From: Bacillota bacterium
GTDB taxonomy: Bacteria > Bacillota > Clostridia > Tissierellales > Peptoniphilaceae
Assembly: GCA_023443025.1 (NCBI GenBank)
Contig: JAEZWM010000100.1
Location: 1 to 24,522 of the forward strand
Direction: 5' to 3'
Length of the DNA stretch: 24,522 bases
Shown here one piece after another: positions 1-8,360 of this stretch. How positions within the stretch are numbered: the stretch's first letter is position 1; every line of letters starts with the position of its first letter. The notes under the pieces were generated by a model. It worked only from the letters and a program-made list of their open reading frames with translations. It searched no databases and had not been told where the DNA came from. The position numbers were made by a program, and so were the translations under genes.

Positions 1-580
1 TTATATCAACAATCTTTTGTAGGGGAGAATTCCACTTCTCCTGTTAATGAGAGAATCCTGAAGATTCGTATCATTAACTACCATTTTTATATATTTAGGT
101 ATTTGATTCAAGTTTTTATTCATTTGCTATACTTTAATTTGTAGTCGAGTCAATTGGAAGTGAGGGCACTTCCGCTACCTAGCAATAGAAGTATATAAAA
201 GATAGGTAATTATAGAAAGATTATATTTAATAGAATGTGTATATTTAGAGGACTTAATGAAAGGCGAATCGGAGTTCGCCCCTACGTGGTCAGCTGTATC
301 GCCACTCCTTGTGTATTGGAATATTTTATATAAATCGTAGAGGATGTGCCTTCACTTCCATTACAATTGTCTTTTAAGGTTTTTTTATACCAACAATATT
401 TTGTAGTGGAGAACTCTGATTCTCCTGTTAATGAGAGAATCCTGAAGATTCGAATCATTAACTACCATTGTCATTTATTATAAATAAAATGAGTGTAATT
501 TGTAATATGGGTAATGTACTTGTCTTACTTTAATTGTCGTTAAAGATAATTGGTGATACGGGGATCACCGCTACAGATAC
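1..580. repeat. Left array of GTAG...CTAC-bounded structured repeats
   Basis: This 694-base gene-free stretch is mostly repeat modules. Module A (19-81 and 403-465) has an outer GTAG/CTAC, a hairpin GGAGAA/TTCTCC, then a stem GTTAATGA/TCATTAAC enclosing a second hairpin GAATC/GATTC. Module B (141-178, and a variant at 536-574) is a hairpin GGAAGTG/CACTTCC, or GGTGAT/ATCACC in the variant, ending in GCTAC. Module C (261-285) is GGCGAA/TTCGCC. Module B' (337-364) is close to the reverse complement of the module B core, 13 of 14 bases. The order A-B-C-B'-A repeats with a period near 385 bases. The flank before module A at base 1 matches the flank before the other A copies, so the array probably continues to the left. 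Bases 581-694 show nothing beyond a possible promoter and the next gene's ribosome binding site. Confidence 0.8.
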
Positions 581-694
581 ATGTTTGTATGAGGTTTAAT
601 TTACTAATCCAGGGTATAATTATTTTTAAGATAATCAGAATTGAGACAAGTGCTACGTTACAAAATCCAGAAGTAATCTAAAGTGAGGTGAAAC

Positions 695-1045
695 ATGAAA
701 AACGAAAAAGTTTATAAGATGAGCTTTGCTAAGGTATATCCACTGCTTTTAAACAAAGCGGAAAAGAAAGGGCGTAGTAAGGACGAAGTGGATCAAGTTA
801 TCTTCTGGCTGACCGGGTATGATGATGCGGGTCTTAAGTCGCAGCTCGAGAGTGAAGTGGATTATGAAACCTTTTTTAATGAAGCTCCAAAACTCAATCC
901 GAACGCAGACAAAATTACTGGAGTTGTCTGTGGAGTTAGGGTTGAAGACATTGAAGAACCTCTGATGCAAAAGGTTCGCTGGCTTGATAAATTGGTCGAT
1001 GAACTTGCTAAAGGAAAAAAGATGGAGAAAATTCTTAGAGAATAA
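695..1045 (+). CDS. DUF2200 family protein
   Basis: A 116-residue soluble protein that matches the DUF2200 family almost end to end from memory: it opens with a KMSFAKVYPLLLNKAEKKGR-like stretch, has EVDQVIFWLTGY at about residues 31-42, an ETFFNEAP segment, ITGVVCGVRVE near the middle, and LDKLVDELAKGK near the C-terminus. No biochemical role is known to me for this family. The ATG at 695 follows AGTGAGGTGAAAC, a good ribosome binding site. The gene is alone, with a repeat array upstream and a strong terminator right after its stop codon, so it is probably transcribed by itself. There is no signal peptide or membrane segment, so it is likely cytoplasmic. Confidence 0.85.
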   Translation: MKNEKVYKMSFAKVYPLLLNKAEKKGRSKDEVDQVIFWLTGYDDAGLKSQLESEVDYETFFNEAPKLNPNADKITGVVCGVRVEDIEEPLMQKVRWLDKLVDELAKGKKMEKILRE

Positions 1046-1046
1046 A

Positions 1047-1077
1047 AAAACAGCCGGAGATTTTAGCCGGCTGTTTT
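1047..1077 (+). terminator. Intrinsic terminator after DUF2200 gene
   Basis: The perfect inverted repeat AAAACAGCCGG / CCGGCTGTTTT with a nine-base loop starts two bases after the stop codon and ends in a short T run. The A run on the other side means it could also work on the minus strand. Confidence 0.85.
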
Positions 1078-1283
1078 GTCTATGTAAAGCTTTATTTAAT
1101 AATGAAAGGGGAGGGGTTCCTATATTAAACATCAAACAAAATCAGTATATCTTTGATCTTTGCGGAATTAGAATAAGAACCCCTGCCTGGGAATAGTATA
1201 AGTATATGGGTAAATTCTATTATCCTATGTTTATTGAGATAGTTTATAAATATAAAAAACTATCGATAATATCTTCTGTATTA

Positions 1284-1570
1284 CATTATATTCTTAAACG
1301 AGAATAATGTCAAACTTATACTCTATTATTTTATTTTTGCATAGTTAAAGTCAAGAGTGTTAGGCTTTTTTACAATTAAAATGCTGTGTCAGAAAGTCTA
1401 AGATCTGACACAGCATTTTATAATTAGCGAAAGCTCTCTTTCGCAGATTAACTTATAAGTATTACTTAAAAAAATCTATGTAGTTTAAATTAAACATGAT
1501 TTACGAGCTTGAAAATGTATTAATTAAAACCTATAATAGCATTATATTCTTTATTGAGAATAATGTCAAA
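1284..1570. repeat. 31-bp imperfect direct repeat pair around a strong hairpin
   Basis: The segments 1284-1314 and 1540-1570 both start CATTATATTCTT and end GAGAATAATGTCAAA, differing only at a few middle bases. Each copy is itself a weak palindrome (TTCT...AGAA with flanking CATTA...TAATG). Between them is a terminator-like hairpin. Such an arrangement could be the edges of a decayed insertion or simply a local duplication; I recognise no transposase fragment. Confidence 0.5.
1378..1419. terminator. Orphan terminator-like hairpin
   Basis: AAAATGCTGTGTCAG (1378-1392) and CTGACACAGCATTTT (1405-1419) pair perfectly over 15 bases with a 12-base loop. It has A and T tracts on both sides like a bidirectional intrinsic terminator, yet no gene is adjacent. 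It may be left over from a deleted gene or insertion sequence. Confidence 0.55.
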
Positions 1571-1751
1571 AATAAATTTTACTTTTTCATTGATTTATTA
1601 TAAGTAGGTGAAAATAAAATGGTGTATTATATCTAAAAAAACGCAGAAATTTCGCATTATCAATAGAAAAACATGTAGAAATTTATAAAATAAAATAGTG
1701 GAAAAGTTAAAACTATTTTCTACCTATTTAACTGAAAGTTAGTAAATAAAA

Positions 1752-1771
1752 AAAGCTGTTAGCACAGCTTT
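1752..1771 (-). terminator. Terminator of the DUF1905/YdeI-like gene
   Basis: AAAGCTGT-tagc-ACAGCTTT overlaps the stop codon of the minus-strand gene. Read on the minus strand it is followed by a run of seven T. Confidence 0.85.
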
Positions 1772-2264
1772 AATCAATATTTAATATACCGGACTTTGAA
1801 ACCTCAGGTACCGTACAACTTGCTGAGTTGAAACAGCATGGTCTTCTTTTTCCGTCTTTCATTTTTGAAATGCCATCTTTGATCCGTTTTGCTCTTGTTT
1901 CTTTATTATTTGTCGATCTTATCCATCTTAGCCATTCCCATCTTGTCTTTGTGGTAAAACTCTGCCACAATTCAATAAGATTTTCGTCCTCTATGCTTTT
2001 CATAATATCCCTTGGCATATCAGGCTCGGGCCAGTCTTTTATTAGTTCCAGTTCGAACTCTTCTTCAGTCCCCGTATCTATACCTTTTATCTCAAACCAA
2101 TGACCACCTTTCCCATCAGGTTCGATGGGGATTGTTTTGCTCACATCATCAATTACAATCTTCGCCATAACCATACCTCTTGTAGGTAGTTTGTCACTGA
2201 TCTCTTTAGGTAAATGTATTATCTTTTTTGAAGCGATTTCTATCACTTCTGATTTAAATTTCAT
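1770..2264 (-). CDS. DUF1905 / YdeI-OmpD-associated family protein
   Basis: A 164-residue protein. Residues 1-90 look like a DUF1905 small beta domain, with an HLPKEISDKLPTRGMV-like stretch and GHWFEIK. The C-terminal 60 residues match the YdeI/OmpD-associated helical region, with WEWLRWIRSTNNKETRAKRI and a KRRPCCFN segment rich in Cys and basic residues. The YdeI family has been called bacteriocin-protection in some annotations, but the molecular role is not established. The start has AAAGG eight bases upstream, and its own terminator overlaps the stop. It is divergent from the RyR-TIR operon, sharing a 150-base intergenic region. A role in that system is not shown by anything except position. 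Confidence 0.75.
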   Translation of the reverse strand: MKFKSEVIEIASKKIIHLPKEISDKLPTRGMVMAKIVIDDVSKTIPIEPDGKGGHWFEIKGIDTGTEEEFELELIKDWPEPDMPRDIMKSIEDENLIELWQSFTTKTRWEWLRWIRSTNNKETRAKRIKDGISKMKDGKRRPCCFNSASCTVPEVSKSGILNID

Positions 2265-2414
2265 GGCAGCTGCCTTTCTTTATTATTATTTTCTTAATTA
2301 TATTACCCGAATATATTATAATAAATCATATTAAAAAATCCTGAACATAAAATGATTAGCTAAGTATGTAAAATGGGTATCTATCATAAATAAGTAATAT
2401 GAACGGAGAAGACT

Positions 2415-4295
2415 ATGAGAGAAAATTGGAATTATTATAGAAGAAGATTATGGTATATTATGGTGATTATTGCACTTGCACTAGGGGTTCATGGACTTTA
2501 TTCTTATTATAGTCCTATTATTGAAAAGCCTTGGAGGCTCATGTCTGCGATGCTTTATGGAACTATGAAACTCTTTTTATTTGCACCGCCGATTCCTGCC
2601 CAAGCTGATTCAACTCTGAGCTACCAGATTGCAATGTGGCTTGCACCTTTATTGACATCTGCACTTGTACTAACCAAGGTAACCAATGCACTTCTTCACT
2701 TTAGAAATAAATGGAGAAATAGGTTTAGTAAAAAACATTTGGTTATTTTTGAAAAAACAGAAGAAGTAGAAGCGCTTATAGCTAATCTTACGCGAGAGCA
2801 TAGGTACGATATTTCCCTTGTATTAAAAGATCCCATAAATCAGGAGATTAAAAAGAACTATGAGAAAAAGAAGGTTGCTGTATATAACTTCAATATTGAA
2901 ACAGAGAGTGCAAAAGATCTGGAGAGTATGCTTAAAAGCCTAAATATAAACAGATGTGTAAATATACTTTTCGGATCCGGTGATGATCTTGAAAATTACT
3001 CTATGTTCCAAAGAATTATAAAGTCGATTGCTCCTGAAAACGAGATGAATATGTATATTAATACTCACTCAAACTCTATTCCCGATTACTTGGAAAAACT
3101 TTTAAATACCGGAAAAGTATCTGAGCCGAAGCTTGAGCTTGTGGATATTATCCCATACAATATTGGAGAACTGACTATGAGGATGCTTTTGAATAGATTG
3201 GACGATAGAGACGGATTTTTAAAGCTGAACTTTGATGGTCTTGAGAAGCTAAGCAAGGAAAAGCCTGAGATAAATGTCGATATGATTGACAGTGGGCTTG
3301 GTCAGATTCATTTTCTGGTCCTCGGAGCCAATGAACTTACTGCTCCTATGCTAAGGATTGCCGCTAACAATGTAACTCTTTCTCTAGAAAATAATTTGAA
3401 AGTTACGGTAATCGATGATGATGCCGAGCAGATAGTTTCTAAATTTATTGCAAATAATGAGGAGATTACAGGGGCTGTGAATATTGAAGCGGTTTCAATT
3501 GAGCTAAAATCAAGGATGCTGGCTTCATATCTTAGGACTCTAAAGTCCGATAATCCTCCGACTGCCATATTTTTAATGAACGAAGATACAATTACAAATC
3601 TGGAAATATTAAGCACGGTCGATAGATTTTTCTATCACGAACCAAAAGCACTTAGAAATACCTCAGGTATTGATTTAGATTCATTACTTCCTCCGGGACA
3701 TGAGGAGCTTAGGGTATTTGGAGATATCAATGAGATTATGAATGAGAGAATTCTGATAAGGTCTGATCTGGATAGAAAAGCGAGAGCTTTTAACGACTCC
3801 TATAACCGAACTTCTGAAAAGACGGGACTGGGAGGAGGCAGTTCATGGAGCATGCTTTCTCAGACCAAAAAGAATTCCTCAAGAGCTTCTGCTGATCATG
3901 CTGTAGTTAAAGAGGCAATAATAAGAAGTCTCCATCCTTCTAAAACAGATGCTGAATTAAAGACCATGATCGATGAAAAGATGGAAGATTTTATGGACAT
4001 TCAAGAAAAATTCGGTAGTGATTCAGTAGCTTTTAAAACGCATTTTAATGAATTTTTAAAATTAAACCCTATACTTGACTATCTTTCAAGACTTGAGCAT
4101 AAAAGATGGAATAATAGCTACTACGCGATGAACTTTAGATATGGAGAGGAAAAGGATGAGTATGAAAAAACACATCCTTGCTTGATAGATGATTGGAATG
4201 AGATTATAGGAGATAGTTTTTATAGATGCTACCCGCAGTATGATTTGATAGCGTCATTTGCACTATTTGAGGAGGAGCAATATGGAAGACAATAA
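2415..4295 (+). CDS. Membrane protein with TrkA-N-like Rossmann regions and C-terminal RyR domain
   Basis: A 626-residue protein. Hydrophobic helices lie at about residues 12-34 and 67-93, separated by a short amphipathic stretch (about 42-60). This is reminiscent of a two-helix channel, but I see no GYG selectivity filter. A basic stop-transfer follows, then a cytoplasmic region with two Rossmann-like beta starts: KKHLVIFEK near residue 105, and IHFLVLGANEL near 296, which has a weak nucleotide-binding glycine pattern. The last 70 residues resemble the RyR domain: LEHKRW (560-565), a RYG turn and THPC (586-589) followed by a D/W-rich stretch. RyR domains in bacteria have been linked by comparative genomics to nucleotide-centred signalling and conflict systems. 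The ribosome binding site is CGGAGAAG. The next gene starts inside this one, so the two products are surely made together. Domain calls are by eye. The likely job is a membrane sensor or effector paired with the TIR protein. Confidence 0.7.
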   Translation: MRENWNYYRRRLWYIMVIIALALGVHGLYSYYSPIIEKPWRLMSAMLYGTMKLFLFAPPIPAQADSTLSYQIAMWLAPLLTSALVLTKVTNALLHFRNKWRNRFSKKHLVIFEKTEEVEALIANLTREHRYDISLVLKDPINQEIKKNYEKKKVAVYNFNIETESAKDLESMLKSLNINRCVNILFGSGDDLENYSMFQRIIKSIAPENEMNMYINTHSNSIPDYLEKLLNTGKVSEPKLELVDIIPYNIGELTMRMLLNRLDDRDGFLKLNFDGLEKLSKEKPEINVDMIDSGLGQIHFLVLGANELTAPMLRIAANNVTLSLENNLKVTVIDDDAEQIVSKFIANNEEITGAVNIEAVSIELKSRMLASYLRTLKSDNPPTAIFLMNEDTITNLEILSTVDRFFYHEPKALRNTSGIDLDSLLPPGHEELRVFGDINEIMNERILIRSDLDRKARAFNDSYNRTSEKTGLGGGSSWSMLSQTKKNSSRASADHAVVKEAIIRSLHPSKTDAELKTMIDEKMEDFMDIQEKFGSDSVAFKTHFNEFLKLNPILDYLSRLEHKRWNNSYYAMNFRYGEEKDEYEKTHPCLIDDWNEIIGDSFYRCYPQYDLIASFALFEEEQYGRQ

Positions 4296-7200
4296 AATAC
4301 TTGCCGAAGATCAAATGGAGCGTGCAGCCAAGGAGTTTAGGGAAGACAAATATAAATTTGAAGCATTCATTAGCTATAGACATTTGGAACCGGATGCAAC
4401 AATTGCAGCAGAAATCCATAAGATGATAGAGACTTTTAGAGTACCTAAAGAGTTTTATGTGGACGGCAAAAGGCCGGTTTATAGAGTTTTTAGAGACAGG
4501 GAAGAGCTTACTGCAAAGGACTTAAGTGATTCTATTGAAGATGCACTTAAAAATAGTAAGTACCTCATCGTAATTTGCTCAAGAAGAACGCCTCTTTCAG
4601 AGTGGTGCGTAAAGGAGATAGAAACATTCAGAAAGCTGCACGGAGACAATAGAATTATCCCGGTTCTTGTTGAGGGGGAACCTTATGAATCCTTTCCTCA
4701 ACCACTCAAAGAACTTAGAAGAGGCACGGGAGGAGATGAAGTACAGGATGTACTTGCTGTTGACCTAAGACCACCGGAAGTACAAAAGCTCGACTTTGCC
4801 GGATATGAGGAGCTGTCAAAGACCGATTCCGGAGCTGCCCAGCGGCTCACTAAAGAATCTCTAAAGCTATTAAAGACCGAAAAATATAGACTGATGGCTA
4901 CGATTCTAGGCTGTTCATACGGTGATTTAAAGCAAAGGGATAAAGAGCGTAAGAATAGACTTATAATGTCTGTTTCAACTATAGTGGCGGCAGCATTACT
5001 CGTATTTGGAATCTTTATGACCAACGCCTATCAAAGAGCTGAAAAAGCTAGAAGGGAAGCTGTTCAGTCAAATGCTTCTATACTTTTAAAGAATTCCAGA
5101 GAAATGCTAACCGATGGGGACACCATTAAAGCAATTCTTGTAGCCGAAGAAGCGATGAAGCCAATTGTGCCTAATATGGAGAATTATGATGAACTTAAAG
5201 CCGAAGTTCAAGGGATTTACAATGATTCTATATATCACTCCGGGGCTGCTATGTTGACGACCATCCCTACTAAAAATAAATTGACTTACTTCGGTATAAG
5301 TCCTGACGGTAAGAAACTTGCGGCAGGTCATGGAGACAATAGGACTGCCATTTATAATCCTGAAAATGGTGAACTTTTACAGGTGCTGGATGGACACACT
5401 GAACAGGTTAAAATAGTGGATTACTCACCGGATGGAAATTACCTTTCATCCTCTTCATTTGACGAAGATACAGTATTTTATGATACAGAATCAGGTGAAG
5501 AACTAGCTAGGATAAATCAAGCGGGGATTCCAATGTTAGCAGCTTTTTCTAAAGATAGCAGCAAGTTTTTTAAGGCTAGTTTAGGAAATTCCGGCATAGA
5601 GTTTAAGGTTTATAGAACATCTGATTGGACAGAGGAAAGAGGACAATTATTCTCTGAAAATGTAAAATACGGTGAAATCAGTCAAGATGGGCAAAATGTT
5701 CTTTTAATCACTCAAACTCAGGATCAAACTGAACTTTCAATAAGAGATTTAAACACCGGTGATACAATTAAAAAGTATAATCCTCCGGAATTTGAAGATG
5801 AAGCCTTAAGCTCAATTGGAGCTGCGAGTAGATTCTTTAATTGGGCAAGGTATTCTGATGATGGCACTTCAATACTTGCTGAAGCATCAGGTAATCTGAT
5901 TAAAATTAATGTAGAAAGCGGAGAGTTTATAATAAATCAAAACTTATCAGTCGATACTGCTACCACTCCACCAATCGAGTCCAAGTCTGGTACTATAATT
6001 GCAAAATCCGGTAATAAAATAATCCTCATAGATGGAAAGACCGGAGCTCAGCAGGATGAAATATACTTTGGAAACATAGATATAGTGAGTTTTGCCTACG
6101 AGGAGGACTCCAATACGATAGTAGTTTCAGGAAATAATGGATTGATAGGGATATGGAAAAATGGTGCAATTATCGAAAGTGGACTAAGTTTTGGAAGGGG
6201 GGTTCCCACTGAACTTAAGTTTACGCCGGATGGCAGCAAGGTGATTGCAAGTGCACATGACAATCAAGTTATTAAAATTATCGACATAGATGCTAAACTA
6301 ATCGAAGAACCCATTGAAAAACAGCTAGTTGCTGTCTCGAGTGACTCAAAGCAAGTACTTTTTTATGATGATGACGGATTTTCTATTTGGAATGGAAAAG
6401 GCAGTGAGCACAGGAAAATTAATATAGCGGAATCAGATTATTCAACTTATGTTAATGAGGTTAGGGATTTTAGGATTTCTAATGATGGACGGTATATTGC
6501 CAGAATAGTTACTTTGTTAAAAGATGAGGTTGCCGGCAAAGTGGTGTTAATAGAGGATACGATTGATGAAAATTCCGTTGAAATACCATTAGATGTCGGA
6601 AGCCAAGGCATCGCTTTTACATCAGACTCCAGCGGCCTTGTCATTATTGATGAGTTGAATGGTTTAAAGATATACGATGTAAAGAAAGGTCAAGAAATTT
6701 TGGCACATCCACATATATCATCAAATAGTTACAAACTACTTGTTAGCGAAGATGGTCATACCATTGTTGTGAATCGCCTTTCCGGTGTTGCGGATATATA
6801 TGATTTAAGTTCAGGTGAGTTTATTACAAAGATTCCCGGTGAAATCCTATACGTAAACGGACAAGGAGAGAGTATGAAGGCGAGAGGAGTCTATAATAAC
6901 TCGGGTTTTAAATGGGAAAATGGAGAACTTCAAACTTTTGAACTTGATGAATATACTTCTGAAACACCCATAGACTTTGGTGATGTGAATCTATATAATG
7001 AAGAAAGCCAAAGGCTGCTCATGATTAGAAACAACGACACGGAAAGGATAAGCTATCTTATAGATTTTACCAATGGAAAGCTGATGATGAGATTAAAATC
7101 CCAGCTAAAAACCTATAGAATAAATGGCTACATCAGTCCTGACGGAGGTGTAATCGGTCTAGATCAATCCTTTTATATAAATTATAATATAGAAAGAGAT

Positions 7201-7335
7201 GAACAGCCAAGGACCTACAGATCTACTGCTATTTATGAGATTTTAGCAGAAGAGGATATGTTAAATGAAGTAGAAAAAGTAAGGGGCGGGAGAGTTTTAA
7301 CTGAAGATGAAAAGGTGCAGATAGGTATAAAATAA
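4282..7335 (+). CDS. TIR domain - transmembrane helix - WD40-like propeller protein
   Basis: A 1017-residue protein starting at the ATG at 4282, which has AGGAGG six bases upstream; an in-frame ATG at 4258 lacks this. The TIR domain spans about residues 24-165, with FEAFISYRH (26-34), FRDREEL (70-76), SKYLIVICS (92-100) and WCVKEIE (108-114). E112 lies where TIR NADases such as SARM1 carry the catalytic glutamate. A helical linker with LGCSYGDLKQRDKER follows, then one membrane helix (about 227-249). The remaining 700 or so residues contain repeated SPDGKKLA- and SPDGNYLS-like turns typical of WD40 blades, probably more than one propeller. The start overlaps the upstream stop by 14 bases. The family form (TIR with FRDREEL plus WD40) is common in Firmicutes. 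I infer that the TIR is cytoplasmic and the propeller lies on the other side of the membrane or acts as a sensor; topology is not proven. Confidence 0.85.
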   Translation: MEDNKILAEDQMERAAKEFREDKYKFEAFISYRHLEPDATIAAEIHKMIETFRVPKEFYVDGKRPVYRVFRDREELTAKDLSDSIEDALKNSKYLIVICSRRTPLSEWCVKEIETFRKLHGDNRIIPVLVEGEPYESFPQPLKELRRGTGGDEVQDVLAVDLRPPEVQKLDFAGYEELSKTDSGAAQRLTKESLKLLKTEKYRLMATILGCSYGDLKQRDKERKNRLIMSVSTIVAAALLVFGIFMTNAYQRAEKARREAVQSNASILLKNSREMLTDGDTIKAILVAEEAMKPIVPNMENYDELKAEVQGIYNDSIYHSGAAMLTTIPTKNKLTYFGISPDGKKLAAGHGDNRTAIYNPENGELLQVLDGHTEQVKIVDYSPDGNYLSSSSFDEDTVFYDTESGEELARINQAGIPMLAAFSKDSSKFFKASLGNSGIEFKVYRTSDWTEERGQLFSENVKYGEISQDGQNVLLITQTQDQTELSIRDLNTGDTIKKYNPPEFEDEALSSIGAASRFFNWARYSDDGTSILAEASGNLIKINVESGEFIINQNLSVDTATTPPIESKSGTIIAKSGNKIILIDGKTGAQQDEIYFGNIDIVSFAYEEDSNTIVVSGNNGLIGIWKNGAIIESGLSFGRGVPTELKFTPDGSKVIASAHDNQVIKIIDIDAKLIEEPIEKQLVAVSSDSKQVLFYDDDGFSIWNGKGSEHRKINIAESDYSTYVNEVRDFRISNDGRYIARIVTLLKDEVAGKVVLIEDTIDENSVEIPLDVGSQGIAFTSDSSGLVIIDELNGLKIYDVKKGQEILAHPHISSNSYKLLVSEDGHTIVVNRLSGVADIYDLSSGEFITKIPGEILYVNGQGESMKARGVYNNSGFKWENGELQTFELDEYTSETPIDFGDVNLYNEESQRLLMIRNNDTERISYLIDFTNGKLMMRLKSQLKTYRINGYISPDGGVIGLDQSFYINYNIERDEQPRTYRSTAIYEILAEEDMLNEVEKVRGGRVLTEDEKVQIGIK

Positions 7336-7376
7336 TATGGTAAAAATGAAAAACAAAAAGAATTAATTATTAATTC

Positions 7377-7413
7377 AAAAAGAGCTAGGGAAATCGACCT
7401 TAGCTCTTTTTTT
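7377..7413. terminator. Terminator after the RyR-TIR operon, possibly bidirectional
   Basis: AAAAAGAGCTA (7377-7387) pairs with TAGCTCTTTTT (7401-7411), followed by more T. The A tract on the left means it could also stop transcription arriving from the convergent acetate transporter gene. Confidence 0.85.
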
Positions 7414-7521
7414 ATGCTATTAATCCCGTAATTCCCGATATGAAATAAAAACTTTTTATATTAACGCTCATATCCATGATATATGGGAAATATATTGCAC
7501 TTTTTTAAAAATGTAGATTGA

Positions 7522-8082
7522 TTAATCCAGAGGCAGTACTATTCTACCATATTCAGCATTTAGTATTTGTGCAGCTGAATTATATATAGCTGATAATCCG
7601 CAGAAGATACCTAAATATCCTGCAATGATGTGGATCATATGTGATCCAGTAAAGTTTGCTATAGAGAGTAAAAGAAATAGTAATGCTAGACTCCCAAATA
7701 CAACTTGGATACCTTTATTATGTTTAAGTGTACCGACAAACATAAAGCTTGTAAATATACACCAAAGTAGCAAATAAAATCCCATGCTATTCGGATCTAG
7801 AGCTTGGAGGTTGAAAGGTTTGATCCAAATAAAAATCAGAGACCACCAAAAGAAACCATAGGCTGTAAAAGCCGTAGCTCCAAAAGTGTTACCCTTAAGG
7901 TATTCCATAATACCGGCAATTATCTGTGCTGCACCGCCTAGTGCAAAGCCCATTGTAACAATTACAACGGATAGCGGGATAAGCTCGGCATTATGAAGAT
8001 TAAGTAATACAGTTGTCATTCCAAATCCTAAAAGTCCCAGAGGAGCCGGATTTGCAATGCCAGGTTGAGAGGTTGAACTCAT
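7522..8082 (-). CDS. Acetate uptake transporter, GPR1/FUN34/YaaH (SatP) family
   Basis: A 186-residue inner-membrane protein with six predicted helices. It has the family's N-terminal signature NPAPLGLLGFGMTT (11-24), the FG...YGFFW segment in the middle and a GRIVLPL end. Members move acetate or succinate with protons, usually as hexamers; the exact substrate here is inferred. The ATG has AAGGAGTGATTTA upstream, and a sigma-A promoter sits 17 to 45 bases before the start. It stands alone, convergent with the TIR operon and divergent from the ThiM-like gene. Confidence 0.9.
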   Translation of the reverse strand: MSSTSQPGIANPAPLGLLGFGMTTVLLNLHNAELIPLSVVIVTMGFALGGAAQIIAGIMEYLKGNTFGATAFTAYGFFWWSLIFIWIKPFNLQALDPNSMGFYLLLWCIFTSFMFVGTLKHNKGIQVVFGSLALLFLLLSIANFTGSHMIHIIAGYLGIFCGLSAIYNSAAQILNAEYGRIVLPLD

Positions 8083-8098
8083 TAAATCACTCCTTAAT

Positions 8099-8127
8099 AT
8101 TATATTCTCGCAAAGATAAGTTTACAA
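8099..8127 (-). promoter_or_regulatory. Sigma-A promoter of the acetate transporter gene
   Basis: On the minus strand TTGTAA (8127-8122) and TATAAT (8104-8099) are separated by exactly 17 bases, just ahead of the gene's ribosome binding site. Confidence 0.75.
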
Positions 8128-8192
8128 CAAACACAAAATAATTTCAACAATGAAAAATTTATGATAAATAAATCGTAAATAACTATAACAAA

Positions 8193-8205
8193 TGTTGATT
8201 CAACA
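8193..8205. promoter_or_regulatory. Small palindrome in the divergent intergenic region
   Basis: TGTTGA-T-TCAACA is a perfect 13-bp palindrome between two divergent promoters. It could be a regulator binding site; no protein is assigned. Confidence 0.35.
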
Positions 8206-8289
8206 CCTGTTATGAGGATTTTAAATAAAAATTAGGTATAGATTTTATCGGATTTAATTTTAAATAAAACTATGTAAATAATAATTGAT

Positions 8290-8318
8290 TTGTATGCAAA
8301 CAACCTTTGATATATAAT
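8290..8318 (+). promoter_or_regulatory. Probable promoter of the ThiM-like gene
   Basis: TTGTAT (8290-8295), 17 bases, TATAAT (8313-8318), then 42 bases to the start codon. No TPP riboswitch-like sequence lies in between, unlike many real thiM genes. Confidence 0.6.
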
Positions 8319-8360
8319 TAATTGTGATTACTATCAATACCTATTTAGAGGGAGGAAATT

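Larger units (their letters stand above)
1078..1751. other. Gene-free region with hairpins and a direct repeat
   Basis: I see no convincing gene between the DUF2200 terminator and the next terminator. It holds a long-range inverted repeat AGGGGTTC (1112-1119) / GAACCCCT (1177-1184), a 31-base direct repeat (1284-1314 and 1540-1570), a perfect 15-bp hairpin (1378-1419) and a small hairpin GCGAAAG-ctct-CTTTCGC (1427-1444). The rest is very AT-rich. It may be the remains of a lost gene or mobile element. Confidence 0.55.

Noticed and set aside
1..580. CRISPR array
   Set aside because: Repeats are diverged, of mixed type, about 385 bases apart, and lack regular short spacers; no cas genes occur in the window.
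984..1196. 70-codon plus-strand frame overlapping the end of the DUF2200 gene
   Set aside because: It runs through the terminator hairpin of the real gene, has no ribosome binding site, and its product has no recognisable features.
2415..2693. Potassium channel with selectivity filter in the RyR protein N-terminus
   Set aside because: The two helices with a middle amphipathic stretch recall a channel, but no TVGYG-like filter is visible, so I describe it only as a membrane region.
5107..5331. Minus-strand frames inside the TIR-WD40 gene
   Set aside because: They are shadow frames of a long, well-supported plus-strand gene, with no start signals or domain content.
8083..8360. Possible TPP riboswitch before the ThiM-like gene
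   Set aside because: None of the conserved THI-box segments is present between the promoter and the start codon.
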